NCBI GenBank assembly: GCA_015059865.1
Contig: SUZP01000015.1
Span: 1 to 37,568, forward strand
DNA length: 37,568 nt
Source: Rikenellaceae bacterium
GTDB taxonomy: Bacteria > Bacteroidota > Bacteroidia > Bacteroidales > Rikenellaceae
Reading direction: 5' to 3'
The notes beneath the pieces were generated by a model that was not told the DNA's origin, made no database searches, and was given only the letters and a program-made list of their open reading frames with translations. Shown piece after piece: positions 16,584 to 24,931 of the stretch (position 1 is its first letter; every line of letters starts with the position of its first letter). The position numbers were made by a program, and so were the translations under genes.

Positions 16584-19451
16584 ATGAAAAAACTTCAAAA
16601 ACTTTTCATGGCAGTTGCAGCGGTAGCAGCAGTAGGCTGTACCACAGATGTAACTGAGGACCTCGGAGTAAATCTCAACGAAGGTCAGACAACTCTCACT
16701 TTGTCGCTCGACGACACCCGTACTCAGCTCGGCGAAAAGGCTGACGGTATCTACCCACTCACTTGGGCAGAGGGCGATGCTATCTCGGTAAATGGTCATG
16801 CCTCAAAGGCTCTTACAGCAAATGAGGCTGGCGCAGCAAGCGCAACATTTACTTTTAACGGCGGTTTTGGCAGTGCGCCTTATTTCGTGGCTTATCCAGC
16901 AGTAGAGGGAACAACTAATCAGGTTGTATTTGCAGCTGAGCAGACACATGTAAGCAACACCTCTTTCGGTAACAACGCTACCGTAATCTACGGCTATGCA
17001 ACCGAGCTTAACAGCGTTAAACTCAACCACTTGACTGGCGTGTTGAAGATTGGTCTTGTTAGCGGAACAGCTACCCCTGCATTTATCAAGGAGGTGCGTA
17101 TCTCGACCGTAGACCGCAAGCCTATCGCAGGTACTTTCAGCGTTGATGAAGAGGGCAAGCTCACTCCTGTAAAGACAGCAGATGTTATCACCTACAAATC
17201 TGAGAGCGATGCAGGTTTTATTCTCCTTCCAGCTGCTGAGAATAACCCTGTTACCTATATCCATGTTACAGTTCCTGCCGGTGTATATGGCGAGTTGTAT
17301 GTTACTTTGGAGAGCGCCGATGGTGTAATGTATAAGACCGTTACAACCGACAGCACCAAGCCTCTCAACGCTGGAAAGGTACGCGAGTTTTCGAGCGATA
17401 TCGCATTTGTGCCAGTCGCAGAGACTGAGACATTTGTAATTGCTGATTATAGCGACTTGTATGAGTTCAAGGAGGCAGTTGAGGGTGCTCAATCTATTAT
17501 TGACAATGCAGAAGCTACTGAGGATGCTAAGGCAGAGGCAACAGCTACATTGGCAAAGTCTGCTGTTTTTGTAAATGATGTTGCGATGCCTGTTGTTGGC
17601 GATGTAAACTATCCTGCTTGGGAGTCAATCAATGCGCCAAGTTACACCGGAACAATAACCGGTAATGGCTACGCTATCAAGGGCTTGTATGCTCCATTGT
17701 TCAACAAGACAGCTGCTTCGTTCAAGGGTTTGCACCTTGTTGCGAGTGTAGAGGAGGAGTCAAATCCTAACTTCGGTGCATTTGCTCGTCAGCTTGTTGC
17801 AAATGGCAACGCTCCTACTGTTGAGCACTGCTCGGTAAGTGGTACGATTACAATGAAGACGGCTATTAAGCCATCGGCTTCTAACCATACGCAGGCTGCT
17901 ATGGGAGCATTTACAGGTATTGCAAAGGGTGTGCATTTCGAGAACTGCGTAAACAATGCAGCTATCAATATCCAAAGCGTTACGGCAACAGATGCTACAA
18001 CTGAAACATCTTGCCCTGTCAGTGGCTTTGTTGGTTATGCAGATGTAGCAAATAATATCTTTGTTTCGTTTACCAACTGCGAAAACAAGGGCGATATAAC
18101 CTTTGTATCGGGCGAGCAACCTAAGAGCAACTACTATGCAGGAGGTCTTGTAGCTGTATATAGAGGAGCAAGCGCTGTTACTACATTTGATAATTGCGGC
18201 AATAGTGGCGATATTACTATGAATGCCAATATCGGAAGTTTCAATGCTGGTGGTATTATTGGATACTCAAATGGAACAGCAGAAAATCCTAAGACATTTA
18301 CATTCAGCACCAAAACCTTCAATAGCGGCAACATCACTAAGGCAGGTACTACATCGTTGGTAACAAGAATAGGTGGCATATTGGGCTATCTTGACAATTT
18401 CGTTACTGCTATATTCGATGGCCCTGTAACCAATAGCGGTGCTATAACATTTAGCGGCAATCAGACAGGCGAATCTGTCAATATTGCTGGTATCATAGGT
18501 CACATGAATACCGAGGGTTGTAAGGCAACTTTCAACAACACTGTAACTAACACCGAAACGGCCGACATTAGCATCACAGGAGCTATGACAAGTAATTTAT
18601 ATTGTGGCGGCCTTATTGGAAGAACATATAGAAAGAATAATGCTTGCGTCATTACATTCAGCGGAAAAACTGCAACTAACAATGGAGATATCTATATCAA
18701 GACCAATCCAGGCAACACAAGCTATATAGGTGGAATAATTGGCTATACATATCTGACATTCACTAAGTTCGGCGGTAATTGCAAAGTTCTTAACAATGGA
18801 CCTATCACCATCGATAACTCAACTTTCAAGAGTATGTATGTTGGCGGTGTTTGGGCGATTGTGAATGGAGGAGGCTCCTCGGTTGTATCAGACTCGTCGA
18901 AGGGTATGATGGCCAACACCGCAGACATCACATTCTCTGGAAAAACAACCGGAAACTGCTATATCGGTGGTATTGCAGGATATCACAACCTCGGAACAAG
19001 TGTACCTGCTATCCAAACTGGTAATCTTAATATTACTGCCACATTCGATGCTACAATGTCTATCCAAGTGGGAGGAGCTTATGGTCAGCACCGCGGAGGT
19101 CTTACAGAAAGCAAAATTACAATGCAGAATGCTCAGGTATATTGCGATATTGTAGCATATAGCACCACCAAGAACTCTGACGGAACCTATACCTTTACCC
19201 CTTATAATCAGGTTGGTATCTTCTCTGGACAGTCGTCTATCGACACTATTAAGAATAATAAGGTTGGTGGTCGTATCGCATTGGGCGGAACTGTTGAGAA
19301 TGGTGTTGTCAGCCACGATTGGATAACAATGACCAGCGAGAACTACATTAGCTATCTGTTGGGTCTTCGCGATTACCAAACTAATACGCAAACTAATAAC
19401 ACCCTCTTGACCAGCGAGAAGCAAATCGATTGGGGCAACTATGGAAATTAA
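16584..19451 (+). CDS. Fimbrillin/GLUG-like surface lipoprotein (955 aa)
   Basis: The signal peptide ends AAVAAVGC, lipidated at Cys19 and followed by TTDVTED, compatible with outer-membrane and surface export. Residues about 30-290 resemble the N-terminal domain of fimbrillin-like proteins (IYPLTWAEGDAISVNG, VKLNHLTGVLKIGLV). A helical linker (about 300-335) leads to a region with YTGTITGNGYAIKGLY. Residues about 410-900 are a repeat region; xGGIIGY-type motifs occur near residues 480, 520, 555, 596, 634, 674, 715, 753 and 794, about 39 apart, as in GLUG-type beta-solenoids. It is likely an adhesin or pilus-associated protein, but the function is inference. I chose ATG 16584 over a longer frame because only it gives a signal peptide. 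The 44-residue peptide gene follows 26 nt downstream. Confidence 0.85.
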   Translation: MKKLQKLFMAVAAVAAVGCTTDVTEDLGVNLNEGQTTLTLSLDDTRTQLGEKADGIYPLTWAEGDAISVNGHASKALTANEAGAASATFTFNGGFGSAPYFVAYPAVEGTTNQVVFAAEQTHVSNTSFGNNATVIYGYATELNSVKLNHLTGVLKIGLVSGTATPAFIKEVRISTVDRKPIAGTFSVDEEGKLTPVKTADVITYKSESDAGFILLPAAENNPVTYIHVTVPAGVYGELYVTLESADGVMYKTVTTDSTKPLNAGKVREFSSDIAFVPVAETETFVIADYSDLYEFKEAVEGAQSIIDNAEATEDAKAEATATLAKSAVFVNDVAMPVVGDVNYPAWESINAPSYTGTITGNGYAIKGLYAPLFNKTAASFKGLHLVASVEEESNPNFGAFARQLVANGNAPTVEHCSVSGTITMKTAIKPSASNHTQAAMGAFTGIAKGVHFENCVNNAAINIQSVTATDATTETSCPVSGFVGYADVANNIFVSFTNCENKGDITFVSGEQPKSNYYAGGLVAVYRGASAVTTFDNCGNSGDITMNANIGSFNAGGIIGYSNGTAENPKTFTFSTKTFNSGNITKAGTTSLVTRIGGILGYLDNFVTAIFDGPVTNSGAITFSGNQTGESVNIAGIIGHMNTEGCKATFNNTVTNTETADISITGAMTSNLYCGGLIGRTYRKNNACVITFSGKTATNNGDIYIKTNPGNTSYIGGIIGYTYLTFTKFGGNCKVLNNGPITIDNSTFKSMYVGGVWAIVNGGGSSVVSDSSKGMMANTADITFSGKTTGNCYIGGIAGYHNLGTSVPAIQTGNLNITATFDATMSIQVGGAYGQHRGGLTESKITMQNAQVYCDIVAYSTTKNSDGTYTFTPYNQVGIFSGQSSIDTIKNNKVGGRIALGGTVENGVVSHDWITMTSENYISYLLGLRDYQTNTQTNNTLLTSEKQIDWGNYGN

Positions 19452-19480
19452 AAATTGAGAATTAAAAATTAAGAATTATG
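19446..19480. repeat. Heptad array between lipoprotein and peptide gene, containing the ATG
   Basis: AATTAAA, AATTGAG, AATTAAA, AATTAAG, AATTATG. The first unit carries the lipoprotein stop codon and the fifth carries the start codon of the peptide, so the array forms the whole intercistronic space. Confidence 0.85.
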
Positions 19481-19612
19481 AGAAAGACATATATTGTTCC
19501 AGAAGTTATGGCGTATGAGGTAGCAGCTGAGCGCGGCTATCAGGTAAGTGGAGGCAATGGCGGTTACGAGTTGCCGGGACTTCCAGCCGAGAAAGACGAA
19601 ACAAGTTGGTAA
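19478..19612 (+). CDS. 44-residue peptide with a central SGG motif, unknown function
   Basis: A complete small gene, too short for normal gene calling. The first 26 residues read MRKTYIVPEVMAYEV then AAERGYQVSGG; the rest is NGGYELPGLPAEKDETSW, acidic and ending in Trp. It is supported by conservation: a second copy ends at position 63 of this window with 18 of 20 C-terminal residues identical, followed by the same terminator. Similar peptides (short KTY-P leader, ERG-SG centre, aromatic tail) occur downstream of surface lipoproteins in Bacteroidales, from memory. The GG suggests a possible leader-peptide cleavage site of the C39-peptidase type, but no transporter is nearby. Cotranslation or cotranscription with the lipoprotein is likely. 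Confidence 0.8.
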   Translation: MRKTYIVPEVMAYEVAAERGYQVSGGNGGYELPGLPAEKDETSW

Positions 19613-19731
19613 AATCTTTTCATTGGTTTATGTTGGGAGGGGCTTGCGCAGCGATGCGCAAGCTCCTTTTTTTGGGCCTTTTGGCCCCAAAAAGAATTAA
19701 GAATTGATATTTTTGAGCCATTGGCAGTTTT
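19550..19731. repeat. Long direct repeat of 1-204 (peptide tail, terminator and downstream)
   Basis: Near-identical to 1-204 apart from a few substitutions, one single-base indel and a 21-bp difference equal to three heptads. The two copies are 19.5 kb apart in the same orientation. Confidence 0.9.
19638..19673 (+). terminator. Rho-independent terminator of the lipoprotein-peptide unit
   Basis: AGGGGCTTGCGCA (19638-19650), GCGA loop, TGCGCAAGCTCCT (19655-19667), T run to 19673. One wobble, otherwise perfect. Confidence 0.9.
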
Positions 19732-19761
19732 GGTGAGGAGTGCGGGAGCGCGGAGAGTAGT

Positions 19762-19825
19762 TGCGCCGCAGGCCTAAATAAAAAATACCATTAATTGTCC
19801 ATTGTCAATTATCAATTGTCAATTT
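19762..19825. repeat. GCGCCGCAGGCC element, copy 2, with AATTGTC heptads
   Basis: TGCGCCGCAGGCCTAAATAA, then AAAATACC, then AATTGTC, CATTGTC, AATTATC, AATTGTC. The order matches 12562-12626. Confidence 0.7.
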
Positions 19826-19871
19826 GAAAACTACTCACTAAATAAAGATTTATTTAATTTTTGCGTAAATT

Positions 19872-19914
19872 CTTAATTTTTAATTCTTAATTCTTAATTT
19901 TATTTGTATCTTTG
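19872..19914 (+). promoter_or_regulatory. rpsO promoter: heptads plus TATCTTTG
   Basis: CTTAATT, TTTAATT, CTTAATT, CTTAATT (19872-19899) precede TATCTTTG at 19907-19914. The leader is about 80 nt and carries a possible ATTCG/CGAAT hairpin (about 19930-19947); autoregulatory binding by S15, known in other bacteria, is possible but not shown. Confidence 0.7.
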
Positions 19915-19998
19915 CACCGCTTTGGCGTCATTCGTAGTAAGGCGAATACGCACGAAGTGTTAAACTATTAAATAACTTAATTTTAAATTTTTACTATT

Positions 19999-20271
19999 AT
20001 GGCTTATTTAACAGCAGAGAAAAAGCAAGAGCTTTTCGGTCAGTACGGCAAGTCTAACACCGATACAGGTTCTCCAGAGAGCCAGATCGCGTTGTTCTCG
20101 TACCGTATCAGCCACCTTACAGAGCACCTCAAAAACAACCGTCACGACTTCGGCACTCAGCGTGCGATGTTGAAGATGATCGGTAAGCGCCGTCAGTTGT
20201 TGGAGTACTTGAAGGAGGTAGATATCGAGCGTTACCGTGCTATCGTTAAGGCTTTGAACCTTCGTAAGTAA
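19999..20271 (+). CDS. rpsO: 30S ribosomal protein S15
   Basis: A primary 16S rRNA-binding protein of the small subunit platform. The 90 residues show the family core GSPESQIALFSYRISHLTEHLKNN (split here as GSPESQIALFSYRIS and HLTEHLKNN), HDFGTQRAMLKMIGKRR and the YLKEVDIERYRAIVKALNLR end. It lies upstream of pnp, an arrangement conserved across many bacteria, with a hairpin between. Confidence 0.97.
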   Translation: MAYLTAEKKQELFGQYGKSNTDTGSPESQIALFSYRISHLTEHLKNNRHDFGTQRAMLKMIGKRRQLLEYLKEVDIERYRAIVKALNLRK

Positions 20272-20282
20272 GAGGTCAGCAG

Positions 20283-20317
20283 AATGGGGCAACTCGTTTT
20301 TCGGAGTTGCCTTCATT
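20283..20317 (+). terminator. rpsO-pnp intercistronic hairpin
   Basis: The GGCAACTC/GAGTTGCC stem (20288-20295 and 20304-20311), extended by AATG/CATT, is followed by a weak T-rich tail. It may partly terminate rpsO transcripts or serve as an RNA-processing site before pnp. Confidence 0.65.
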
Positions 20318-20382
20318 TTGTTTTATTATCAGATGTTGATGAGAGAAAAAAGTAAGAGAAATTTATTTTTTGACGATTTTAG

Positions 20383-22629
20383 ATGATTATGGAAGAAAAG
20401 AAGTTGTACAATGCTGTACAGAAGTTTATCCCGCTGGAAGGTGGCCGCGAGATAATGATTGAGACCGGAAAGTTGGCAAAGCAGGCTGACGGCTCGGTTG
20501 TAGTTAAGCAGGGCGATACGATGTTGCTCGCAACGGTAGTAGCTGCCAAAGATGCAAAAGAGGGTACCGACTTTATGCCTTTGCAGGTCGAGTACAAGGA
20601 GAAGTTTGCTGCCGTAGGTCGCATACCGGGTGGTTTTATGAAGCGTGAGGGTAAGGCCGGCGACAACGAGATTTTGGTTGCTCGTCTTATCGACCGTGCG
20701 CTCCGCCCACTTTTCCCTGCTGACTACCACGCAGAGGTATATGTTACCGTAAACCTTATCTCGGCAGACAAGGATATTCAGGCTGACGCCCTCGCAGGTT
20801 TGGCCGCTTCGGCTGCTCTTGCAGTATCGGATATCCCATTCGGAGGTCCTATCTCGGAGGTGCGTGTAGCTCGTATCAATGGAGAGTATTGTATCAACCC
20901 TACATTCTCGCAGATGAAAGATGTAGACCTCGACATTATGGTCGCAGGTACTATCGATAATATCTTGATGGTTGAGGGTGAGATGATGGAGGTTAGCGAG
21001 GAGGTTATGCTCGGCGCTATCAAGTATGCTCACGAGGCTATCAAGGGACAATGTGCTGCACAGATTGAGCTGATGAAGGAGCTCGGCAAGGATGTTAAGC
21101 GCGAGTATTGCCACGAGACCAACGACGAGGAGTTGCGTCAGACCATCATCTCGGAGTTGTACGACAAGGCTTACGCTATCGCTACAAGCGGCACAATGAA
21201 GCACGAGCGTTCGGAGGCCTTCGATGCTTTGGAGGCAGAGTTCGCATCGCGCTACACCGAGGAGGAGTTGGAGGAGAAGGCTCCGCTTATCCACAAGTAC
21301 TTCCACGACGATGTGCAGAAGATGGCTATGCGTAATATGATTCTCGACGAGGGCAAGCGTCTTGATGGTCGCCGCACCGACGAGATTCGCCCTATCTGGT
21401 GCGAGGTAGACTACCTCCCTTGCGCACACGGCTCGGCAATCTTCACTCGTGGCGAGACTCAGTCGCTCTCGACTGTAACCCTCGGCACAAAGCTCGACGA
21501 GAAGCAGCACGACGAGGTGTTGTTCCAAGGCTCAGACCAGTTTGTTCTTCACTATAACTTCCCTCCATTCTCGACTGGCGAGGCTAAGGCTTCGCGTGGC
21601 ATCAGCCGTCGTGAGGTAGGTCACGGCCACCTCGCTTGGCGTGCGTTGAAGCCTATGGTACCTATGGGCGAGGAGAATCCATACGCAGTACGCGTAGTAT
21701 CGGATATCTTGGAGTCGAATGGCTCATCGTCTATGGCAACTGTTTGTGCGGGCTGTATGGCGTTGATGGATGCAGGTGTAAAGTTGAAGAAGCCTGTTTC
21801 GGGTATCGCAATGGGACTTATATCGGATTCGGCAACAGGTCGTTGGGCTGTATTGTCGGACATCTTGGGCGATGAGGACCACTTGGGCGATATGGACTTC
21901 AAGGTTACAGGTACTCGCGATGGTATCACTGCAACACAGATGGATATCAAGGTGGATGGTCTTTCGTACGAGGTTTTGGCTCAGGCATTGGAGCAGGCTC
22001 GTGTAGGCCGTTTGCACATCCTCGACAAGATTACCGAGTGCATCGCAGAGCCTCGTGAGGACTACAAGCCATTCGTTCCTCGCATCGAGCAGATTACCAT
22101 CGACAAGGACTTTATCGGCGCGGTTATCGGCCCTGGTGGCAAGGTAATTCAGGATATTCAGAAGACCACTGGAACAACTATCACCATCACTGAGACCGAA
22201 ACTTCGGGATTGGTCGATGTATTCGGACCAGACAAGGCGTCTATTGATGCAGCTATGGCTCGCATCAAGGGCATCGTAGCTGTACCTGAGGTTGGCGAGA
22301 CATATCACGGAACTATCAAGTCGATTGTAGACTTCGGTGCTTTCGTTGAGATTTTGCCGGGCAAGGAGGCGTTGCTCCACATCTCGGAGATTGACTACAA
22401 GCGTTTCGAGACTATGGCCGAGACAGGTTTGAAGGAGGGCGATGAGATTGATGTCAAGTTGATTGGCATCGACCAGAAGACCAACAAGTTGCGTCTTTCT
22501 CACAAGGCACTTCTTCCAAAGCCTGAGGGTTGGGTAGAGCCAGAGCGCAAGCCTCGTGCACCACGCGGCGACCGCCCAGAGCGTAGCGACCGCGGAGAGC
22601 GTCGCCCACGCCGCGACCACAAGGAGTAA
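20383..22629 (+). CDS. pnp: Polyribonucleotide nucleotidyltransferase (PNPase)
   Basis: Phosphorolytic 3'-5' exoribonuclease of mRNA decay. The trimer-forming protein has two RNase PH domains (about 10-140 and 320-470, with [20 protein letters not shown] and [13 protein letters not shown]), a helical domain between, KH at about 560-625 ([11 protein letters not shown]) and S1 at about 636-705 ([20 protein letters not shown]). The Arg/Pro/Asp-rich tail (715-748) is longer than usual and probably disordered RNA-binding. The total of 748 residues is slightly long for this reason. ATG 20389 is an alternative start two codons in. Confidence 0.97.
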   Translation: MIMEEKKLYNAVQKFIPLEGGREIMIETGKLAKQADGSVVVKQGDTMLLATVVAAKDAKEGTDFMPLQVEYKEKFAAVGRIPGGFMKREGKAGDNEILVARLIDRALRPLFPADYHAEVYVTVNLISADKDIQADALAGLAASAALAVSDIPFGGPISEVRVARINGEYCINPTFSQMKDVDLDIMVAGTIDNILMVEGEMMEVSEEVMLGAIKYAHEAIKGQCAAQIELMKELGKDVKREYCHETNDEELRQTIISELYDKAYAIATSGTMKHERSEAFDALEAEFASRYTEEELEEKAPLIHKYFHDDVQKMAMRNMILDEGKRLDGRRTDEIRPIWCEVDYLPCAHGSAIFTRGETQSLSTVTLGTKLDEKQHDEVLFQGSDQFVLHYNFPPFSTGEAKASRGISRREVGHGHLAWRALKPMVPMGEENPYAVRVVSDILESNGSSSMATVCAGCMALMDAGVKLKKPVSGIAMGLISDSATGRWAVLSDILGDEDHLGDMDFKVTGTRDGITATQMDIKVDGLSYEVLAQALEQARVGRLHILDKITECIAEPREDYKPFVPRIEQITIDKDFIGAVIGPGGKVIQDIQKTTGTTITITETETSGLVDVFGPDKASIDAAMARIKGIVAVPEVGETYHGTIKSIVDFGAFVEILPGKEALLHISEIDYKRFETMAETGLKEGDEIDVKLIGIDQKTNKLRLSHKALLPKPEGWVEPERKPRAPRGDRPERSDRGERRPRRDHKE

Positions 22630-22653
22630 TCCTACGGTTATATCATAAAGCGA

Positions 22654-22690
22654 CAAACCTCGTCTTCGGGCGAGGTTTGTTGTTTTTGTT
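22654..22690 (+). terminator. pnp terminator
   Basis: CAAACCTCG, a TCTTCGGG loop, CGAGGTTTG (22654-22679), then TTGTTTTTGTT. Confidence 0.9.
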
Positions 22691-22700
22691 AGGCGGTGGT

Positions 22701-22740
22701 GTTAGGTGCTGTTAGGTGGTATTAGGTGGTATTAGGTGGC
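22701..22740. repeat. 10-bp tandem repeat (4 units)
   Basis: GTTAGGTGCT, GTTAGGTGGT, ATTAGGTGGT and ATTAGGTGGC, with a partial unit before. The unit length equals one DNA turn. Confidence 0.8.
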
Positions 22741-22745
22741 GGCAA

Positions 22746-22853
22746 CTCCTACCCTCGTCACGGCGCAGCGATTTAATTGACAATTGACGAATTGACAATT
22801 GACAATTAAATGTATTCTTTGTTTTATATACTCCTCCCCTCGTCACGGCGCAG
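22746..22853. repeat. Two 25-bp repeat copies flanking a heptad array
   Basis: CTCCTACCCTCGTCACGG plus CGCAG at 22746-22768 and a near-identical copy at 22831-22853. Between them is AATTGAC, AATTGACG (8 bp), AATTGAC, AATTGAC, AATTAAA (22775-22810). Confidence 0.75.
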
Positions 22854-22855
22854 AT

Positions 22856-22937
22856 TTTACTGGGGTTTACTGGGGACACACCTGCGGTGTTTTACTGGGG
22901 GCGCACCTGCGGTGCTTTACTGGGGAGCGCTTTCGCT
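22856..22937. repeat. CCCCAGTAAA hairpin array 2 (minus orientation)
   Basis: TTTACTGGGG at 22856, 22866, 22891 and 22916. Spacers AC-ACACC-TGC-GGTGT (22876-22890) and GC-GCACC-TGC-GGTGC (22901-22915) are both hairpins, differing by a compensated pair at the stem base. It ends with AGCGCTTTCGCT, another small hairpin. Confidence 0.85.
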
Positions 22938-22943
22938 GAATTT

Positions 22944-22978
22944 AATTTTGAATTTTGCATTTTGAATTTTGAATTTTT
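22944..22978. repeat. Heptad array, AATTTTG flavour
   Basis: AATTTTG, AATTTTG, CATTTTG, AATTTTG, AATTTTT: the reverse complement of the AATTCAA/AATGCAA flavour at 3872. Confidence 0.85.
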
Positions 22979-23000
22979 AAAACTACTCACTCCCCCCCCC

Positions 23001-23039
23001 AAAAAAAAAGATAGGTCTCCGAAAATTCGGAGACCTATC
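23001..23039 (-). terminator. Terminator of the OmpA/TPR lipoprotein
   Basis: A 14-bp perfect stem (23010-23023 and 23026-23039) with a CCGAA/TTCGG core; on the minus strand it is followed by nine T, then nine G (C9 at 22992-23000). Confidence 0.9.
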
Positions 23040-23060
23040 ATAGATGGGATATCGTTAAGA

Positions 23061-24764
23061 CTACTTCACAGCAGCAAGGTTTACATCCTTTGCAGCCTTA
23101 GCCTTCAACGAAGCATCCTTCGACACTGCGCTATTGAGCTGAGCCTTAGCACCGTTCACATCACCCTCGCGGCAAGCGATAACTGCGCGGAGGTAGTCAG
23201 CCTTAGCCGACATATCGCTAGCGATGCACTGCTTAGCAGCAGCAAGGTTGCCATTCTGCAAGTTTACGATAGCAGCGTTATAGCCCGACTTCAAGGTCTG
23301 AGCAGCAGTAGCGTAGTCTCCCTTAGCAGCAGCAACCAAAGCCTTAGCCTCAGCCGAAGCATTTGCAGCATAACCCTCAGCCTTTGCAACATCACCCTCA
23401 GCAGCGTATGCCAAAGCGTAGTTGTTATTCAACTGAGCAGCAACGCTCTTGTCAGCCTTATCCAAGCAAGCAACAGCCTTTGCATAGTCACCAGCCTTTG
23501 CATATACCAATGCGAGATTATTCCAAGCACGAGCATCGTTCGACTTCGAAGCCTCAACCAAAGCAGCCTCAGCAACCTCGTTGTTAGCCGATGCGATGTG
23601 GAGCAACTCCTCAAGCTTCAAGGTCGAAACCTTACCCTCCTTGATGAATGCAACCATCTCCTCGTCGCTCCAACCAGTGATATCTGCGCTATTTACGAGC
23701 TGAGCACGACGGAGCTGTGGCAACACCTCGCTTTTGAGCGACTTGAACACCGAAGTCATATTCTTAATCTCCTTCTCGCGCTCTGCGCTCGACGAGTACA
23801 TCTTCAACACTTGAAGGATGAGGTCCTTGTCAGCGATATCCGATGCAGCTACGGCAGCTTGGAAGCCCTCCCAATCCTCGCCATAAGCAGCAGCGTCAAT
23901 TTTCAAACCTGCATCAGCAAGCAACTTCTCAACAGCCTTCAAACCTGTCTCGCTACGCTTCTGCGAGAGTTTGTCGTTGAACTTCTCAGGACCATCTGGC
24001 GAAGCGTATCCGTTCACATAGAGCGACTGAGCTACGCGGTCGTTTGCCTTGTTAGCCTCAACACCAGCCTTCCACTCGTTCAAAGCCTCTGTCTCAACAG
24101 CCTTCTTTGCAACCTTCGAAGAGTTGATTTTGTAGACGATATCAGCCTTAGTAACAACGGTAGTTACACGCTTGTAGTTGTTAGCAGCCTCCTGCATAGC
24201 CTCCGAGAAGTCGAGGTCAGCCTGCAATGTGTTGATACCCTTTGCGATAACCAAACCATTCTCCTTTGCAGCAGCAGCGTCAGCATTCTCGATGGTCTTA
24301 CCTGCAACAACAGCACCTGTGTTAGCATTTACCAAGGTAAACTCCTTGCACTTGCCACTCTTGCACTTAACCTCAACGAGGAGTACGAGGTCGCAAAGCT
24401 GCATCTCAGGCTTGTAAGCGAACTCGATATGACGCTTAATGCTGAGAGCCTCACCATTCTTAACGAGCAAACCATTGTCAGCAACCTTCTCGCCTTGGAG
24501 GAGGAGAGTATTGCCCTTAGTTACGCCACCCTCATAAACGAGAGCAGGAGTAACCTTCAACGAAGCGGTCTTGTTGAAATACTTTGCAGGTACCTCAGCT
24601 GCGATGTCAGCAACAACTTTGCCGTTGTTGAGAACAAGGACATCCGGAGTACAAGTAACTGTGATAGCCGAAGGATTCTTTGCCATCTTCTTGAAGCAAT
24701 CACAACTTGTCATTGTCAAAGCGGCAACGACAAGCACCAATGTCATCTTAAAAAGATTTTTCAT
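23061..24764 (-). CDS. OmpA-like and TPR-containing lipoprotein (567 aa)
   Basis: A lipoprotein signal ends LTMTSC with Cys21 lipidated. The N-terminal part (about 30-200) is beta-rich. An OmpA-like peptidoglycan-binding segment is at about residues 245-275 (YVNGYASPDGPEKFNDKLS, QKRSETGLKAVEKLL), possibly shortened. The C-terminal third is alanine-rich helical repeats of the TPR type (about 395-540, for example ARAWNNLALVYAKAGDYAKA). It probably links outer membrane and peptidoglycan and organises partners; similar proteins are abundant in Bacteroidales. It is a single gene with its own TATCTTTG promoter and strong terminator, consistent with high expression. No exact family name is claimed. 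Confidence 0.85.
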   Translation of the reverse strand: MKNLFKMTLVLVVAALTMTSCDCFKKMAKNPSAITVTCTPDVLVLNNGKVVADIAAEVPAKYFNKTASLKVTPALVYEGGVTKGNTLLLQGEKVADNGLLVKNGEALSIKRHIEFAYKPEMQLCDLVLLVEVKCKSGKCKEFTLVNANTGAVVAGKTIENADAAAAKENGLVIAKGINTLQADLDFSEAMQEAANNYKRVTTVVTKADIVYKINSSKVAKKAVETEALNEWKAGVEANKANDRVAQSLYVNGYASPDGPEKFNDKLSQKRSETGLKAVEKLLADAGLKIDAAAYGEDWEGFQAAVAASDIADKDLILQVLKMYSSSAEREKEIKNMTSVFKSLKSEVLPQLRRAQLVNSADITGWSDEEMVAFIKEGKVSTLKLEELLHIASANNEVAEAALVEASKSNDARAWNNLALVYAKAGDYAKAVACLDKADKSVAAQLNNNYALAYAAEGDVAKAEGYAANASAEAKALVAAAKGDYATAAQTLKSGYNAAIVNLQNGNLAAAKQCIASDMSAKADYLRAVIACREGDVNGAKAQLNSAVSKDASLKAKAAKDVNLAAVK

Positions 24765-24854
24765 AATCGTAAATTTGAATTATTAATTGTTAAACTGTCA
24801 TTTCTCTTCTGAGTAAAATCACTCTTATCTATCGGCGTTCCACCCATTTTGTTA

Positions 24855-24862
24855 CAAAGATA
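24855..24862 (-). promoter_or_regulatory. -7 box of the OmpA/TPR lipoprotein
   Basis: The reverse complement reads TATCTTTG, preceded by an AT-rich stretch; the leader is about 85 nt. Confidence 0.6.
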
Positions 24863-24931
24863 TATATTTTTTCGATAAAATATATTATTTCAACAACTAT
24901 TTTAAAAAATAAAGCATTTTTTTGCGCTAAG

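Larger units (their letters stand above)
19613..19998. other. 386 bp intergenic region
   Basis: No gene was seen. It holds the peptide terminator (19638-19673), heptads at 19695-19708, 19793-19825 and 19872-19899, the GCGCCGCAGGCC element at 19762-19789, and the rpsO promoter and leader. Confidence 0.75.
22630..23060. other. 431 bp intergenic repeat mosaic
   Basis: No gene was seen. In order it holds the pnp terminator, a 10-bp tandem repeat, a 25-bp repeat copy, a heptad array, a second 25-bp repeat copy, a CCCCAGTAAA hairpin array, a heptad array, C9A9 homopolymers, and the terminator of the minus-strand lipoprotein. Confidence 0.8.

Noticed and set aside
22992..23009. C9A9 homopolymer tract as a phase-variation switch
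   Set aside because: It lies downstream of the terminator stem of a minus-strand gene with no start codon or promoter near it, so length change would have no obvious effect beyond termination efficiency.
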